Positions 1 to 8,280 of a stretch of DNA of 57,046 bases are shown one piece after another. Below the pieces are notes generated by a model, which saw nothing but the letters and a program-made list of their open reading frames with translations, ran no database searches and was not told where the DNA came from. A program made the position numbers and the translations under genes. How positions within the stretch are numbered: the first letter of the stretch is position 1; each line of letters begins with the position of its first letter. The stretch is from an uncultured Clostridia bacterium. GTDB taxonomy: Bacteria > Bacillota > Clostridia > Oscillospirales > Oscillospiraceae. The stretch is from assembly GCA_937894515.1 (NCBI GenBank), contig CALCRH010000030.1:1-57046 (forward strand), written 5' to 3'.

Positions 1-161
1 GCGACCAGTGGACCAACATGATCCAGCCGTTCTGGGCTCTGCCTGCTCTGGGTATTGCCAAGCTGTCCGCTCGTGACATCATGGGCTATCTGGTCATCGT
101 GCTGCTGTTCACCGGTGTGGTTGCCTGCCTGGGCTTCCTCGGCTGGGCCGCATTCTTCTAA
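1..161 (+). CDS. atoE: Short-chain fatty acid transporter, C-terminal end (partial)
   Basis: The open frame enters from the left edge (first full codon at base 3) and ends at the TAA at 159-161, giving about 52 residues. It contains the sequence MIQPFWALP, which is typical of the C-terminal part of the AtoE/TIGR00366 short-chain fatty acid transporter family, followed by one hydrophobic membrane segment and a hydrophobic tail (GWAAFF). The family is a multi-span inner-membrane carrier for butyrate- or acetoacetate-like acids. Most of the gene lies outside the window. A strong terminator hairpin follows directly, so this is the last gene of its transcript. Confidence 0.8.
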   Translation, partial: DQWTNMIQPFWALPALGIAKLSARDIMGYLVIVLLFTGVVACLGFLGWAAFF

Positions 162-172
162 GAAATCTCTGC

Positions 173-208
173 AAAAAAGAAAGACGCCAAACGGCGTCTT
201 TCTTTTTT
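173..208 (+). terminator. Rho-independent terminator after atoE
   Basis: A GACGCC-AAAC-GGCGTC hairpin is extended by A-rich and T-rich flanks and followed by a T run. The flanks make it usable from both strands, so it can also end the convergent gene at 217-1038. Confidence 0.9.
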
Positions 209-216
209 GCGCTTTT

Positions 217-1038
217 TTATTCCTCATTGAACGGTTTTTCCAAACATGTCGGCTCTCGCAGGTTCTTTCGGAAGTCCGTGCAGAACGCTGCATATTCATA
301 GCCGGTGCAGATCCGCTCGTCCATCACCACGCCCAGCGGCATCATCTTCTTTGTCATATCGCCGGAAGCTGCGTTGGGAACAGGCTTTCCCATGCAGATA
401 AACACGCTGGTGGTGCCGAATTCATAGCAGTGGTGGTAGATATAGCTGGTCTTGATGGAGGCCAGGTTGGTGATGAACATACTGGTGTGGAAGGGGGAGA
501 GGTCGATGATCTTCCGGGGCAGGATTCCCCAGCGATCCAGCAGTCCCGCCAGTCCCACCACAAAGCGGGGCAGTCCCGGTACGGAGAACATCATGCTGGC
601 AATTTTATCCGTGCTGTTTTTCTGCTCTGTGCCGCTGTTGGCGGCAATGGTGCTGTCGATTTTCTCCGTCACGGTGTAGATATTGTCAGTCGGCTCCAGA
701 AAGATCTTCAGCGTGGTCTCGTCCGGCGTTCCGTCCGGCAGCTTTTTCAGCATGACAAAGCTGACGCAGAAGTGATTGCGCGCATAGATCTTGCGGTTCA
801 TTACGAAGTAATTCAGCTTGGGATTCTTCAGCACCGCCTTGTAATACGCGGCGATGATCACCGCCATGTGGTTGGTACGCTGTCCCTCCCGGCGCTTTTC
901 CCGGATAAAGCTCTTGATGATCTCCTCGTCTATATTCTCGGTGATCATGTTCTGGGCATCATAGCGTTTGGGCATGATATAGGGGATAGCCGCCACGATC
1001 GGCGGCAGATTTTTGACTCTCTTTCCGTCAGCGCGCAT
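217..1038 (-). CDS. 2-oxo acid dehydrogenase E2-like / CAT-like acyltransferase domain protein
   Basis: The protein has 273 residues and resembles the catalytic domain of dihydrolipoamide acyltransferase (E2) and chloramphenicol acetyltransferase, without lipoyl or E1/E3-binding domains. Conserved-looking blocks are TNHMAVIIAAYYKAVLKNP near residue 55 and FHTSMFITNLASI near 185, the latter matching the E2 substrate-binding strand. At the position of the usual HxxxDG active-site motif (DHRVVDG in E2) it reads DERICTG, so the catalytic His and Asp are absent. Family membership is fairly sure, but the reaction is unknown and it may not be an acyltransferase. The start is supported by GAGGA 7 nt upstream. 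It stands alone, convergent with atoE and divergent from recJ. Confidence 0.75.
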   Translation of the reverse strand: MRADGKRVKNLPPIVAAIPYIMPKRYDAQNMITENIDEEIIKSFIREKRREGQRTNHMAVIIAAYYKAVLKNPKLNYFVMNRKIYARNHFCVSFVMLKKLPDGTPDETTLKIFLEPTDNIYTVTEKIDSTIAANSGTEQKNSTDKIASMMFSVPGLPRFVVGLAGLLDRWGILPRKIIDLSPFHTSMFITNLASIKTSYIYHHCYEFGTTSVFICMGKPVPNAASGDMTKKMMPLGVVMDERICTGYEYAAFCTDFRKNLREPTCLEKPFNEE

Positions 1039-1193
1039 AGGCGTTCCTCATTTCTTCAGAATAAAGTCATTATATCGAATAGTTTCTCCGTTTGCAACGC
1101 ATTTTTTTCTTTCAGTTTCTCTTTACGCGGGGCGCATTTTGTGTTATATTGTATGTGTATAAATATTTTTATTTGACAGGAGGTGTCTGCCGC

Positions 1194-3296
1194 ATGAAAT
1201 TTAAAAACTGGCGCTTTTCGCCGATCTCCCGGGATTCCATGGACACCCTGCAGGCGGCAGGCTATTCCTATCTGGTTTCCGGCGTTCTTGCCTCCCGGGG
1301 CGTTGACACCCCAGAGGCTGCTGCCGCCTTTTTGGAGCAGGAGAATTCCCTGTCCTATTCCCCGTTTTTGATGGTGGATATGGACAAGGCCGTAGAGCGG
1401 ATCAACACGGCTCTGCTTCGCCGGGAAAAGATCGCCGTATTCGGCGACTATGACGTAGACGGCATTACCGCCACCTGTATTCTGGTGGACTTTTTGAAAA
1501 ACCGCGGCGCAGATGTGCAGCATTATATCCCCCGCCGGGTAGAGGACGGTTACGGCTTGAGTCAGGACGCTATCTCCGGGCTGCGGCAGCAGGGGGTCAA
1601 GCTGTTGATCACCGTGGACTGCGGCATCACCGGTGTGGAAGAGGTGGACTATGCCAAGTCCATCGGTATGGATGTGGTGGTTACCGATCACCACGAGTGC
1701 AAGGAAACTCTGCCCGATGCCTGTGCGGTGGTGGATCCCCATCGCCCCGACTGCCCCTATCCTTTTAAACACCTGGCCGGCTGCGGCGTAGCGCTGAAAC
1801 TGGTGTTGGCGCTGGGCGGCGGCGATCGGGAAGAGGCCCTCTTTGCCCGGTATTGCACCCTGTGCGCCATCGGTACGGTAGCCGATGTGATGCTGATGGC
1901 TGACGAAAACCGCACCATCGTCAGCCGCGGCCTTGCCACCATTGAACACTCTGACTTTATCGGTCTTCACGCCCTGCTGGAGGAGACCGGTCTCGCCGAC
2001 AAGGAGATTTCCTCTGTCCAGATCGGTTTTGTCCTTTCACCCCGTATCAATGCCGCCGGCAGAATGGGTGCGGCGGACATGGCGGCAGACCTGCTGTTGT
2101 GTGATGATCCCGTCCGAGCCTCCGAAATGGCCAAGGAGCTGTGTGCATTGAACCGGGAACGGCAGAACGTGGAGCAGACTATCTATTCTCAGGCCGAGGA
2201 AATGCTGTCCCACATGCCGGAGCATCTTCGCAACGCTCTGGTGCTGTCCGATCAGCGCTGGCATCAGGGGGTGGTTGGCATCGTGGCCTCCCGCCTCAGC
2301 GAAAAATATTCCTGTCCCTGCTTTATGATCCATCTCAACGGCGGTGTGGGCAAGGGCTCCTGCCGCAGTTGGGGCGGATTTAATCTGTTTGCCGCACTGG
2401 AGAGCTGCAGCGACTTGCTGCTGGGCTTCGGCGGACACGAACTTGCCGCCGGTTTTACCATTGATGAGAAGAACATCCCGGCGTTCCGGGAGCGTATGAA
2501 CCGGTATGCCGCAGAGTTCCGCGGCGGCGAAGCCCCCGTCTCTTCCCTGGATATCGATATGCTCATCACCCAGCCAAATCGGGTTACGCTGCAGGAACTG
2601 GAGGCCCTCAGCGCGCTGGAGCCCTATGGCAGCGGCAACGCCCGCCCGGTGTTCTGTATCAAGGGCGCCAATCTGGCTCACGCCCAGAACGTAGGGCAGA
2701 ATCGCCACCTCAAGCTTCGTCTTTGCCGGGGCAGCGCCTCGTTTGACGGCATCTTTTTCTCCACCGTGGCAGAGGATTGCGGTGTGGAAGAGGGCGATCG
2801 GGTGGATGCGGCGTTCTACCTGCAGGTCAACGAGTTCCGCGGCAACCGCAGTGTACAGCTCCAGCTGGTGGATATCCGGCCGTCTCAGCAGCCCAGTGCA
2901 AAAGAGCTGGACGCGTTGAAGCTGGTGGATCGCACCATAAACGGCGGCCCGATCTCCCCCAAAGATGCCCGCCGCCTTTTGCCGGCGCGGGAACAATATG
3001 TGATTGCCTGGCGGGTACTGGAGCAGTTCCTGCCGTCTGAAAAAACGATTTCCATGCCCTATCTGCCGCTGCTTCGCAGTATCAGCAGCCGTATCGGCAG
3101 AACAGAGCCCTTCCTTTGCAGCGCCATGTGTCTGGCTGTCTTTGTCGAGCGCGGACTTTTGGAGGTTCAGCACTGCGATGAGGAAATTGTCTCTCTGCGC
3201 CGGTGTGACGGCGGTAAAAAGGTGCATTTGGAGGAGTCGGTTCATATCCGGCGTCTGCAGGATATCGGAGACGGAAAGGGGGATGGCGCTGTATGA
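1194..3296 (+). CDS. recJ: Single-stranded-DNA-specific exonuclease RecJ
   Basis: The product is a 5'-3' single-strand exonuclease of DNA repair with 700 residues, somewhat longer than the shortest RecJ proteins. The DHH phosphoesterase domain shows FGDYDVDGITAT (about 80-92) and TDHHE (about 165), the metal-binding motifs. The DHHA1 domain has GVVGIVASRLSEKY and the GGHELAAGF signature, followed by an OB-like region and a C-terminal extension. I chose the ATG at 1194 because AGGAGGTG sits just upstream and the protein then begins MKFKNW; an earlier in-frame ATG at 1092 adds an unsupported hydrophobic stretch. The stop overlaps the relA start as ATGA, so the two genes are probably co-transcribed and translationally coupled. 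Confidence 0.93.
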   Translation: MKFKNWRFSPISRDSMDTLQAAGYSYLVSGVLASRGVDTPEAAAAFLEQENSLSYSPFLMVDMDKAVERINTALLRREKIAVFGDYDVDGITATCILVDFLKNRGADVQHYIPRRVEDGYGLSQDAISGLRQQGVKLLITVDCGITGVEEVDYAKSIGMDVVVTDHHECKETLPDACAVVDPHRPDCPYPFKHLAGCGVALKLVLALGGGDREEALFARYCTLCAIGTVADVMLMADENRTIVSRGLATIEHSDFIGLHALLEETGLADKEISSVQIGFVLSPRINAAGRMGAADMAADLLLCDDPVRASEMAKELCALNRERQNVEQTIYSQAEEMLSHMPEHLRNALVLSDQRWHQGVVGIVASRLSEKYSCPCFMIHLNGGVGKGSCRSWGGFNLFAALESCSDLLLGFGGHELAAGFTIDEKNIPAFRERMNRYAAEFRGGEAPVSSLDIDMLITQPNRVTLQELEALSALEPYGSGNARPVFCIKGANLAHAQNVGQNRHLKLRLCRGSASFDGIFFSTVAEDCGVEEGDRVDAAFYLQVNEFRGNRSVQLQLVDIRPSQQPSAKELDALKLVDRTINGGPISPKDARRLLPAREQYVIAWRVLEQFLPSEKTISMPYLPLLRSISSRIGRTEPFLCSAMCLAVFVERGLLEVQHCDEEIVSLRRCDGGKKVHLEESVHIRRLQDIGDGKGDGAV

Positions 3297-5488
3297 CAAC
3301 AGAAGGCATGTATCAACATCTGGAAGATACCATACGGGCCTATAACCCCGCCGCCAACTTTGCTCAGATCCGCGCCGCCTTTGACTATGCCAACACCCAT
3401 CACGGCGACCAGAAGCGCAAGGACGGCTCACCGTTCATTACCCATCCGCTGAACGTGGCGCAGATCGTGGCGGAGGAGCTGCACTTGGACAGCGAATCCA
3501 TTGAGGCCGCCCTGCTCCACGACACCATTGAGGACACCGATGCCACCCATGAGGACGTGGCCCGTCTGTTCAGCCCCACGGTGGCCGATCTGGTGGAGGG
3601 CGTCAGTAAGCTGACCCGCGTCCACTACACCTCCAAGGCGGAGGAGCAGATGGAGAATCTGCGGAAAATGCTGATGGCCATGAGCAAGGATATCCGGGTG
3701 ATCCTCATCAAGATCGCCGATCGGCTCCACAATATGCGGACCATGGAGTATCAGACTCCGGAAAAACAGACCCAGAAGTCCTATGAGACCATGGAGATCT
3801 ATGCCCCCATTGCCCACCGGCTGGGCATGCAGAAGATGAAATGGGAGCTGGAGGATCTGTCCCTGAAATATCTGGATCCCGCCGGCTATGAGGAGATCAT
3901 CAACGCGCTGAACGAAAAGGCCGCGGAATATGACGGCTTTATGGCCACCATCCACAACCAGATCACCCGGCGGCTCAGCGAGGTAGGGTTGGGCAGCGCC
4001 ACCGTCTACGGCCGCATGAAGCACCCCTATTCCATCTACCGCAAGATGTACACCAAGGACAAGAATCTGGACGACGTTTTCGACCTGTTCGCCTTTCGGG
4101 TCATTGTGGACACGGTGGGGGACTGCTACAATGTGCTGGGCATCATCCACGATCTGTATAAGCCCATTCTGGGCCGCTTCAAGGATTATATCGGCACCCC
4201 CAAACCCAATATGTACCAGTCCCTCCACACCACCGTCATGGGGGAGAGCGGGATTCCCTTTGAGGTGCAGATCCGCACCCATGAGATGCACGAGGTGGCG
4301 GAATACGGCATTGCCGCCCATTGGAAATACAAGCAAAACGGGCAGGGCGCCGGAGACGAGGGCAGCTACGAATGGGTACGCCGTCTGCTGGAGAATCAGG
4401 AGGGCGCCGATGCCGAGGACTTTATCCACAGTTTGAAGGTGGATATGTTCGCCGATGAGGTGTTCGTGTTCACCCCCAATGGCGACGTGATCAACCTGCC
4501 TGCCGGCGCCACCCCCATTGACTTTGCCTACACCATTCACTCCGCGGTGGGCAACCACATGGTGTCTGCCAAGATCAACGGACATATTACCCCCCTGACG
4601 TCCACGCTCCACAACGGAGACGTGGTGGAGGTCATCACCTCCCAGAACGCCCACGGTCCCAGCCGGGACTGGCTGAAAGCCGCCAAGTCCAGCAACGCCC
4701 GCAGCAAGATCCGCCAGTGGTTCAAGCGGGAGAAACGAGACGAGAACATCGTCAACGGTCGTGCCAGCTTTGAAGCGGAGCTGAAGCGCTGCGGCGTTAC
4801 CCTGAAAGAGCTCACCGCCGAAGAGATCCTGCCCGGCATCCTGAAAAAACTGTGCTACAACAGTCTGGACGATATGTACGCCGCCATCGGTTACGGCGGT
4901 ATCAGCTCTCTGAAGCTGGTGGGTCGTCTGCGGGAGGATATCCGCAAAATCACCGAGCGGCATCTGGCAGATACCCCTGTTCCCGAGATCCCCGAACCCG
5001 TTCACCCCACCGTTCCCAAGCGGTTCGGCAGCGAACACGGCGTTATTGTAGAGGGGCTTTCCAACTGTCTGGTGAAGTTCTCCAAGTGCTGCGCACCGGT
5101 ACCCGGCGATGACATCGTGGGCTTTATCACCCGGGGCTACGGCGTTTCCGTCCACCGCACCGACTGTCCCAACGCCGATCCCCTGCGCCGCAGACCGGAA
5201 GAGGAGGGACGCTGGATCCGGGTCAGCTGGGCAGACAAGCTGACCGAGGCCTATCAGACCTCGCTGCAGATCGTGGCCAGAGACCGCGCCGATCTGGTGG
5301 TGGATATTTCCACCGTGCTGTCTACCACCAAGACCCGTTTCCTGTCTATGAATGCCCGTTCCACCCCGGACGGCTTTGCCCTGATCGACCTTGCCATCGA
5401 GGTCGGCAACGGGGAACAGCTGCAAACTCTGATCCGCCGGATGGAGAACATCTCCCACGTCATGCGGGTGACAAGACCGGCGGGCTGA
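3293..5488 (+). CDS. relA: Bifunctional (p)ppGpp synthetase/hydrolase RelA/SpoT
   Basis: This 731-residue protein has the usual length of a long Rel enzyme that makes and degrades (p)ppGpp in the stringent response. Visible domains are the HD hydrolase (HGDQKRKDGSPFITHPL and LLHDTIEDTD, residues 30-85), the synthetase (RMKHPYSIYRKM and FDLFAFRVIVD, about 240-275), TGS (VFVFTPNGDVINLPAGATP, about 385), the conserved zinc-finger-like stretch with CCAPVPGD (about 600), and a C-terminal ACT domain. Both the hydrolase HD motif and the synthetase core are intact, so it is predicted to be bifunctional. It overlaps recJ by 4 nt, and a dispersed hairpin repeat separates it from dtd. Confidence 0.95.
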   Translation: MTTEGMYQHLEDTIRAYNPAANFAQIRAAFDYANTHHGDQKRKDGSPFITHPLNVAQIVAEELHLDSESIEAALLHDTIEDTDATHEDVARLFSPTVADLVEGVSKLTRVHYTSKAEEQMENLRKMLMAMSKDIRVILIKIADRLHNMRTMEYQTPEKQTQKSYETMEIYAPIAHRLGMQKMKWELEDLSLKYLDPAGYEEIINALNEKAAEYDGFMATIHNQITRRLSEVGLGSATVYGRMKHPYSIYRKMYTKDKNLDDVFDLFAFRVIVDTVGDCYNVLGIIHDLYKPILGRFKDYIGTPKPNMYQSLHTTVMGESGIPFEVQIRTHEMHEVAEYGIAAHWKYKQNGQGAGDEGSYEWVRRLLENQEGADAEDFIHSLKVDMFADEVFVFTPNGDVINLPAGATPIDFAYTIHSAVGNHMVSAKINGHITPLTSTLHNGDVVEVITSQNAHGPSRDWLKAAKSSNARSKIRQWFKREKRDENIVNGRASFEAELKRCGVTLKELTAEEILPGILKKLCYNSLDDMYAAIGYGGISSLKLVGRLREDIRKITERHLADTPVPEIPEPVHPTVPKRFGSEHGVIVEGLSNCLVKFSKCCAPVPGDDIVGFITRGYGVSVHRTDCPNADPLRRRPEEEGRWIRVSWADKLTEAYQTSLQIVARDRADLVVDISTVLSTTKTRFLSMNARSTPDGFALIDLAIEVGNGEQLQTLIRRMENISHVMRVTRPAG

Positions 5489-5506
5489 TCTTTCTGCCGT
5501 TTCTCC

Positions 5507-5575
5507 GTAGGGGTCGATGCCCACATCGACCCGACGTAAGTTATTGTTCGGGCGGATGTGGGCATCCGCCCCTAC
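5507..5575. repeat. Dispersed GTAGGGG/CCCCTAC hairpin pair
   Basis: Two head-to-head hairpin units fill the relA-dtd gap. The left unit starts GTAGGGGTCGATG and closes CATCGACCC; the right one runs GGGCGGATG to CATCCGCCCCTAC. The outer borders are mutually inverted. It belongs to the family described in the findings. Confidence 0.85.
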
Positions 5576-5620
5576 AAATTCTATCGAAACCGTTTCAATT
5601 TTCAATTTGGAGGAAATATT

Positions 5621-6067
5621 ATGCGCGCTGTATTGACCCGCGTGAAACACGCCTCCGTCTCCATAGACGGACAAATTGCCGGCAAAATCGGCGAGGGCTT
5701 TCTCATTCTGCTGGGCGTTGGCCCAGACGACACCGAGGCTCTGTGCGATAAGCTCTGCGACAAGCTGCTGTCCCTGCGGATTTTCGAGGACGAGAACGGC
5801 AAGATGAACCGGGGTCTGGAGGACGTAGGCGGCGAAGTGCTGGTGGTCTCCCAGTTCACCCTGTACGGCAACTGCAAGAAGGGCCGCCGTCCCGATTTCT
5901 TCGGCGCAGCCAAGCCCGATCTGGCCATTCCCCTGTATGAGCGCTTCGTGCAGCGCTGCCGGGACAGCGGTTTCCACACCGAAACCGGCGAGTTCGGCGC
6001 CTATATGCAGGTGGACAGCCTGAATGACGGCCCGGTAACGCTGGTGGTGGACACGGATCAACTGTAA
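5621..6067 (+). CDS. dtd: D-aminoacyl-tRNA deacylase
   Basis: This 148-residue protein is full length for DTD, which hydrolyses D-amino acids (and glycine mischarged on tRNA-Ala) from tRNA. It begins MRAVLTRVKHASVSIDG, typical of the family. It carries the cross-dimer motifs SQFTLYGNCKKGRRPDF (with the SQFTL active-site block) and a C-terminal NDGPVTLVVDT (usually NxGPVT). I chose the ATG at 5621 because GGAGG lies 8 nt upstream; the frame extends further 5' only through the repeat. DTD often sits next to relA in Firmicutes, which supports the call. Confidence 0.96.
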   Translation: MRAVLTRVKHASVSIDGQIAGKIGEGFLILLGVGPDDTEALCDKLCDKLLSLRIFEDENGKMNRGLEDVGGEVLVVSQFTLYGNCKKGRRPDFFGAAKPDLAIPLYERFVQRCRDSGFHTETGEFGAYMQVDSLNDGPVTLVVDTDQL

Positions 6068-6165
6068 AGTGAAAAATTAAAAATGAAAAGTGAAGAATAT
6101 ATGTATCGCGGAAATATATTTCCGCGATATCGAAATTTTTCATTTTTCATTCTTCACTTTTCACT
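6068..6165. repeat. AT-rich inverted repeat with a 26-bp perfect palindrome core
   Basis: The outer arms are GTGAAAA/AATGAAAAGTGAAGAAT-like and their reverse complement (ATTCTTCACTTTTCACTT). The centre at 6104-6129 is a perfect palindrome containing GCGGAAATATATTTCCGC. A second element with the same 18-bp core lies at 26157-26244. Confidence 0.8.
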
Positions 6166-6180
6166 TAGAAAGGACTTTTT

Positions 6181-6798
6181 ATGAAAGTTACTGCGTTGCA
6201 GGTCGGTCCTATTATGACCAACTGCTACATTCTCTGCGATGAGGCGGCGAAGGTCTGCGCCGTCATTGATCCGGGTGACGAGCCGGCGCGTGTGGAAAAG
6301 GTCATTCAGCAGACCGGCTGTAAGCCGGTGGCTATCTACCTGACCCACGGCCACTTTGACCACTATACCGGCGTGGCGGGCCTTTTGGAACGCCACCCCG
6401 ATCTGCCGGTCTATATCCACCCCAAGGACACGGTGGACGGCGGCGGCAGGGAACTGAAATTCCCCCGTCTGGGTGAGGAAAACCAGCGTTACTACCAAGA
6501 GGGCGATGTGCTGACTCTGGGCAGCTTGTCCATCTCTGTACTGGAAACTCCCGGCCACTCCAGCGGCAGCGTATGCCTGGTGGCGGACGATGTGATCTTC
6601 GCCGGCGACACCCTGTTTTGCATGAGCTGCGGCCGCACGGATTTTCCGGACGGCAGCTACGGCGATATTCTGCGCTCCCTTGCCCGACTCGCCCGACTGC
6701 CCGGTGATTACAAGGTTTATCCCGGCCATGAGCGCTCCACCACGCTGGACTTTGAGCGCAGCCACAATCCTTACATGAGACAAGGACTCACCCTATGA
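6181..6798 (+). CDS. MBL-fold metallo-hydrolase (glyoxalase II-like, YcbL type)
   Basis: The product is a 205-residue metallo-beta-lactamase-fold hydrolase with the metal motif THGHFDH (about 57-63), a further metal-binding region at ETPGHSSGS (about 122-130), and GDTLF (about 140) and YPGHE (about 180). This compact single-domain form resembles YcbL/GloB-like hydroxyacylglutathione or thioester hydrolases, but the natural substrate cannot be told from sequence. A good ribosome site (AGAAAGGA) precedes the ATG. It overlaps hemZ by 4 nt (ATGA), so both are probably translated from one message. Confidence 0.88.
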   Translation: MKVTALQVGPIMTNCYILCDEAAKVCAVIDPGDEPARVEKVIQQTGCKPVAIYLTHGHFDHYTGVAGLLERHPDLPVYIHPKDTVDGGGRELKFPRLGEENQRYYQEGDVLTLGSLSISVLETPGHSSGSVCLVADDVIFAGDTLFCMSCGRTDFPDGSYGDILRSLARLARLPGDYKVYPGHERSTTLDFERSHNPYMRQGLTL

Positions 6799-8267
6799 AA
6801 CTGACACTTTTCGGTCACGAGGACCGCTACGCCATTGAGCAGAGCCTGCTGGCGTTTTTCCCGGACGAGCGCCCTGTTTATGAGGGTGACGAGGAAAACT
6901 ATGCCGTCAGCCGTCTGACCTGCGCCAAAACCTATACCACTGCCACCACGACTATCGTTTTCAACGGGAAAGCGGGTCGTGGTGTTTCCCGTGTCCGAGT
7001 TGCGCCGGAGTTGGACGAATACGAGCAGGAACGCCTGCGGCAGCGGGTGGTGAAGCTCAGCTTCTTCAAGGCTGCCCGGGACATCACCGGCATCACCCCG
7101 GCATGGGGCGCGCTGACCGGTATCCGTCCCGGCAAGCTGGCCAGCCAGCTATTGGAAAAGGGAAAGACCCCGGCTCAAGTGGACAAAATTTTCCGGGACA
7201 CCTATTTTGTCTCCCCCGAACGCCGCCGTCTGGCTCTCGAGACTGCACAGGCGGGGCTGACCGCCCTCCGTGGTCTTGCGCCCAACGACATCAGCCTGTA
7301 TGTGGGCATTCCTTTCTGTCCCACCCGGTGTGCCTACTGCTCCTTTGTCAGCCAGAGTGTGGAAAAGTCTTTTCACCTGATGGAGCCGTACCTGGACGCC
7401 TTGTGCGTGGAGATCACCGCCGCGGCACAGATGGTGCAGGAGACCGGACTCCACGTCAAGTCGTTCTACATGGGCGGCGGCACCCCCACCACCCTGTCCG
7501 CTCCCCAGATGGATCGTCTGCTGACCCATCTCAACCGGGAATTTGACCTGCACGACACCGTGGAGTACTGCGTAGAGGCGGGTCGCCCCGACACCATCAC
7601 ACGGGAGAAATTGCAGGTACTCCTCGACCACGGCGTGGACCGCATCAGCGTCAATCCCCAGAGTCTGGAGGATCACGTTTTGCAGGCCATCGGCCGGAAG
7701 CACACCGCCGCGCAGATCGAGGCCGTCATGGCTCTCGCCACCTCCATGAACTTCCCCCACGTCAACATGGATCTCATCGCGGGACTCCCTGCCGACACGC
7801 CGGACGGCTTTCGCCGGACGCTCGATAAATGTCTTACCTACGGCGCGGACAACATTACCGTCCACACCCTTGCGCTGAAAAAGGGCAGCCGCATTTTGCT
7901 GGAGGGTCTGCCCATTCCCACAGCGGAGGATGTGGCCGCCATGCTGGACTACGCCAACCCCACCTTACGCGGTCACGGCTTTGTACCCTATTACCTCTAC
8001 CGGCAAAAATATATGTCCGGCAGCTTTGAAAACGTTGGCTGGTGCATACCGGGCAGCGAGGGGCTATATAATATCTACATCATGGAGGAGCTGCACAGCA
8101 TCCTGTCCCTGGGTGCCGGCGGCTCCACAAAGATGGTAGACCTGCCCCACAATCATATCGAGCGCGTTTTCCATCCCAAATATCCCACGGAATATATCCA
8201 GCGTCCCGAAAAGGTGACGGAAAATCTGGCGGCGTTCCGTGCGTTCCATGAGAATATGAAACGGTAA
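6795..8267 (+). CDS. hemZ: Coproporphyrinogen dehydrogenase HemZ-like radical SAM protein
   Basis: This 490-residue protein has the HemZ architecture: an N-terminal domain of about 160 residues unlike HemN/HemW, then the radical SAM core with CPTRCAYCSF (CxxxCxxC, about residue 173) and the GGGTPT motif (about 227), then the HemN-type C-terminal part. HemZ is annotated as an oxygen-independent coproporphyrinogen III oxidase in anaerobic Firmicutes, although the activity is debated for many members. No other haem genes except hemW occur in the window, so the exact substrate is uncertain. It overlaps the MBL hydrolase gene by 4 nt, and the flippase starts 13 nt downstream. Confidence 0.88.
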   Translation: MKLTLFGHEDRYAIEQSLLAFFPDERPVYEGDEENYAVSRLTCAKTYTTATTTIVFNGKAGRGVSRVRVAPELDEYEQERLRQRVVKLSFFKAARDITGITPAWGALTGIRPGKLASQLLEKGKTPAQVDKIFRDTYFVSPERRRLALETAQAGLTALRGLAPNDISLYVGIPFCPTRCAYCSFVSQSVEKSFHLMEPYLDALCVEITAAAQMVQETGLHVKSFYMGGGTPTTLSAPQMDRLLTHLNREFDLHDTVEYCVEAGRPDTITREKLQVLLDHGVDRISVNPQSLEDHVLQAIGRKHTAAQIEAVMALATSMNFPHVNMDLIAGLPADTPDGFRRTLDKCLTYGADNITVHTLALKKGSRILLEGLPIPTAEDVAAMLDYANPTLRGHGFVPYYLYRQKYMSGSFENVGWCIPGSEGLYNIYIMEELHSILSLGAGGSTKMVDLPHNHIERVFHPKYPTEYIQRPEKVTENLAAFRAFHENMKR

Positions 8268-8280
8268 AGGTGGCATTTTC

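Noticed and set aside
1056..1970. A 304-codon minus-strand frame opposite recJ
   Set aside because: Antisense of the recJ DHH domain; no start context.
3428..6061. An 877-codon minus-strand open frame opposite relA and dtd
   Set aside because: It is antisense to two complete, well-recognised genes; it is low-complexity in His/Gly/Leu/Val and has no family resemblance. High GC content and codon bias keep the antisense frame open.
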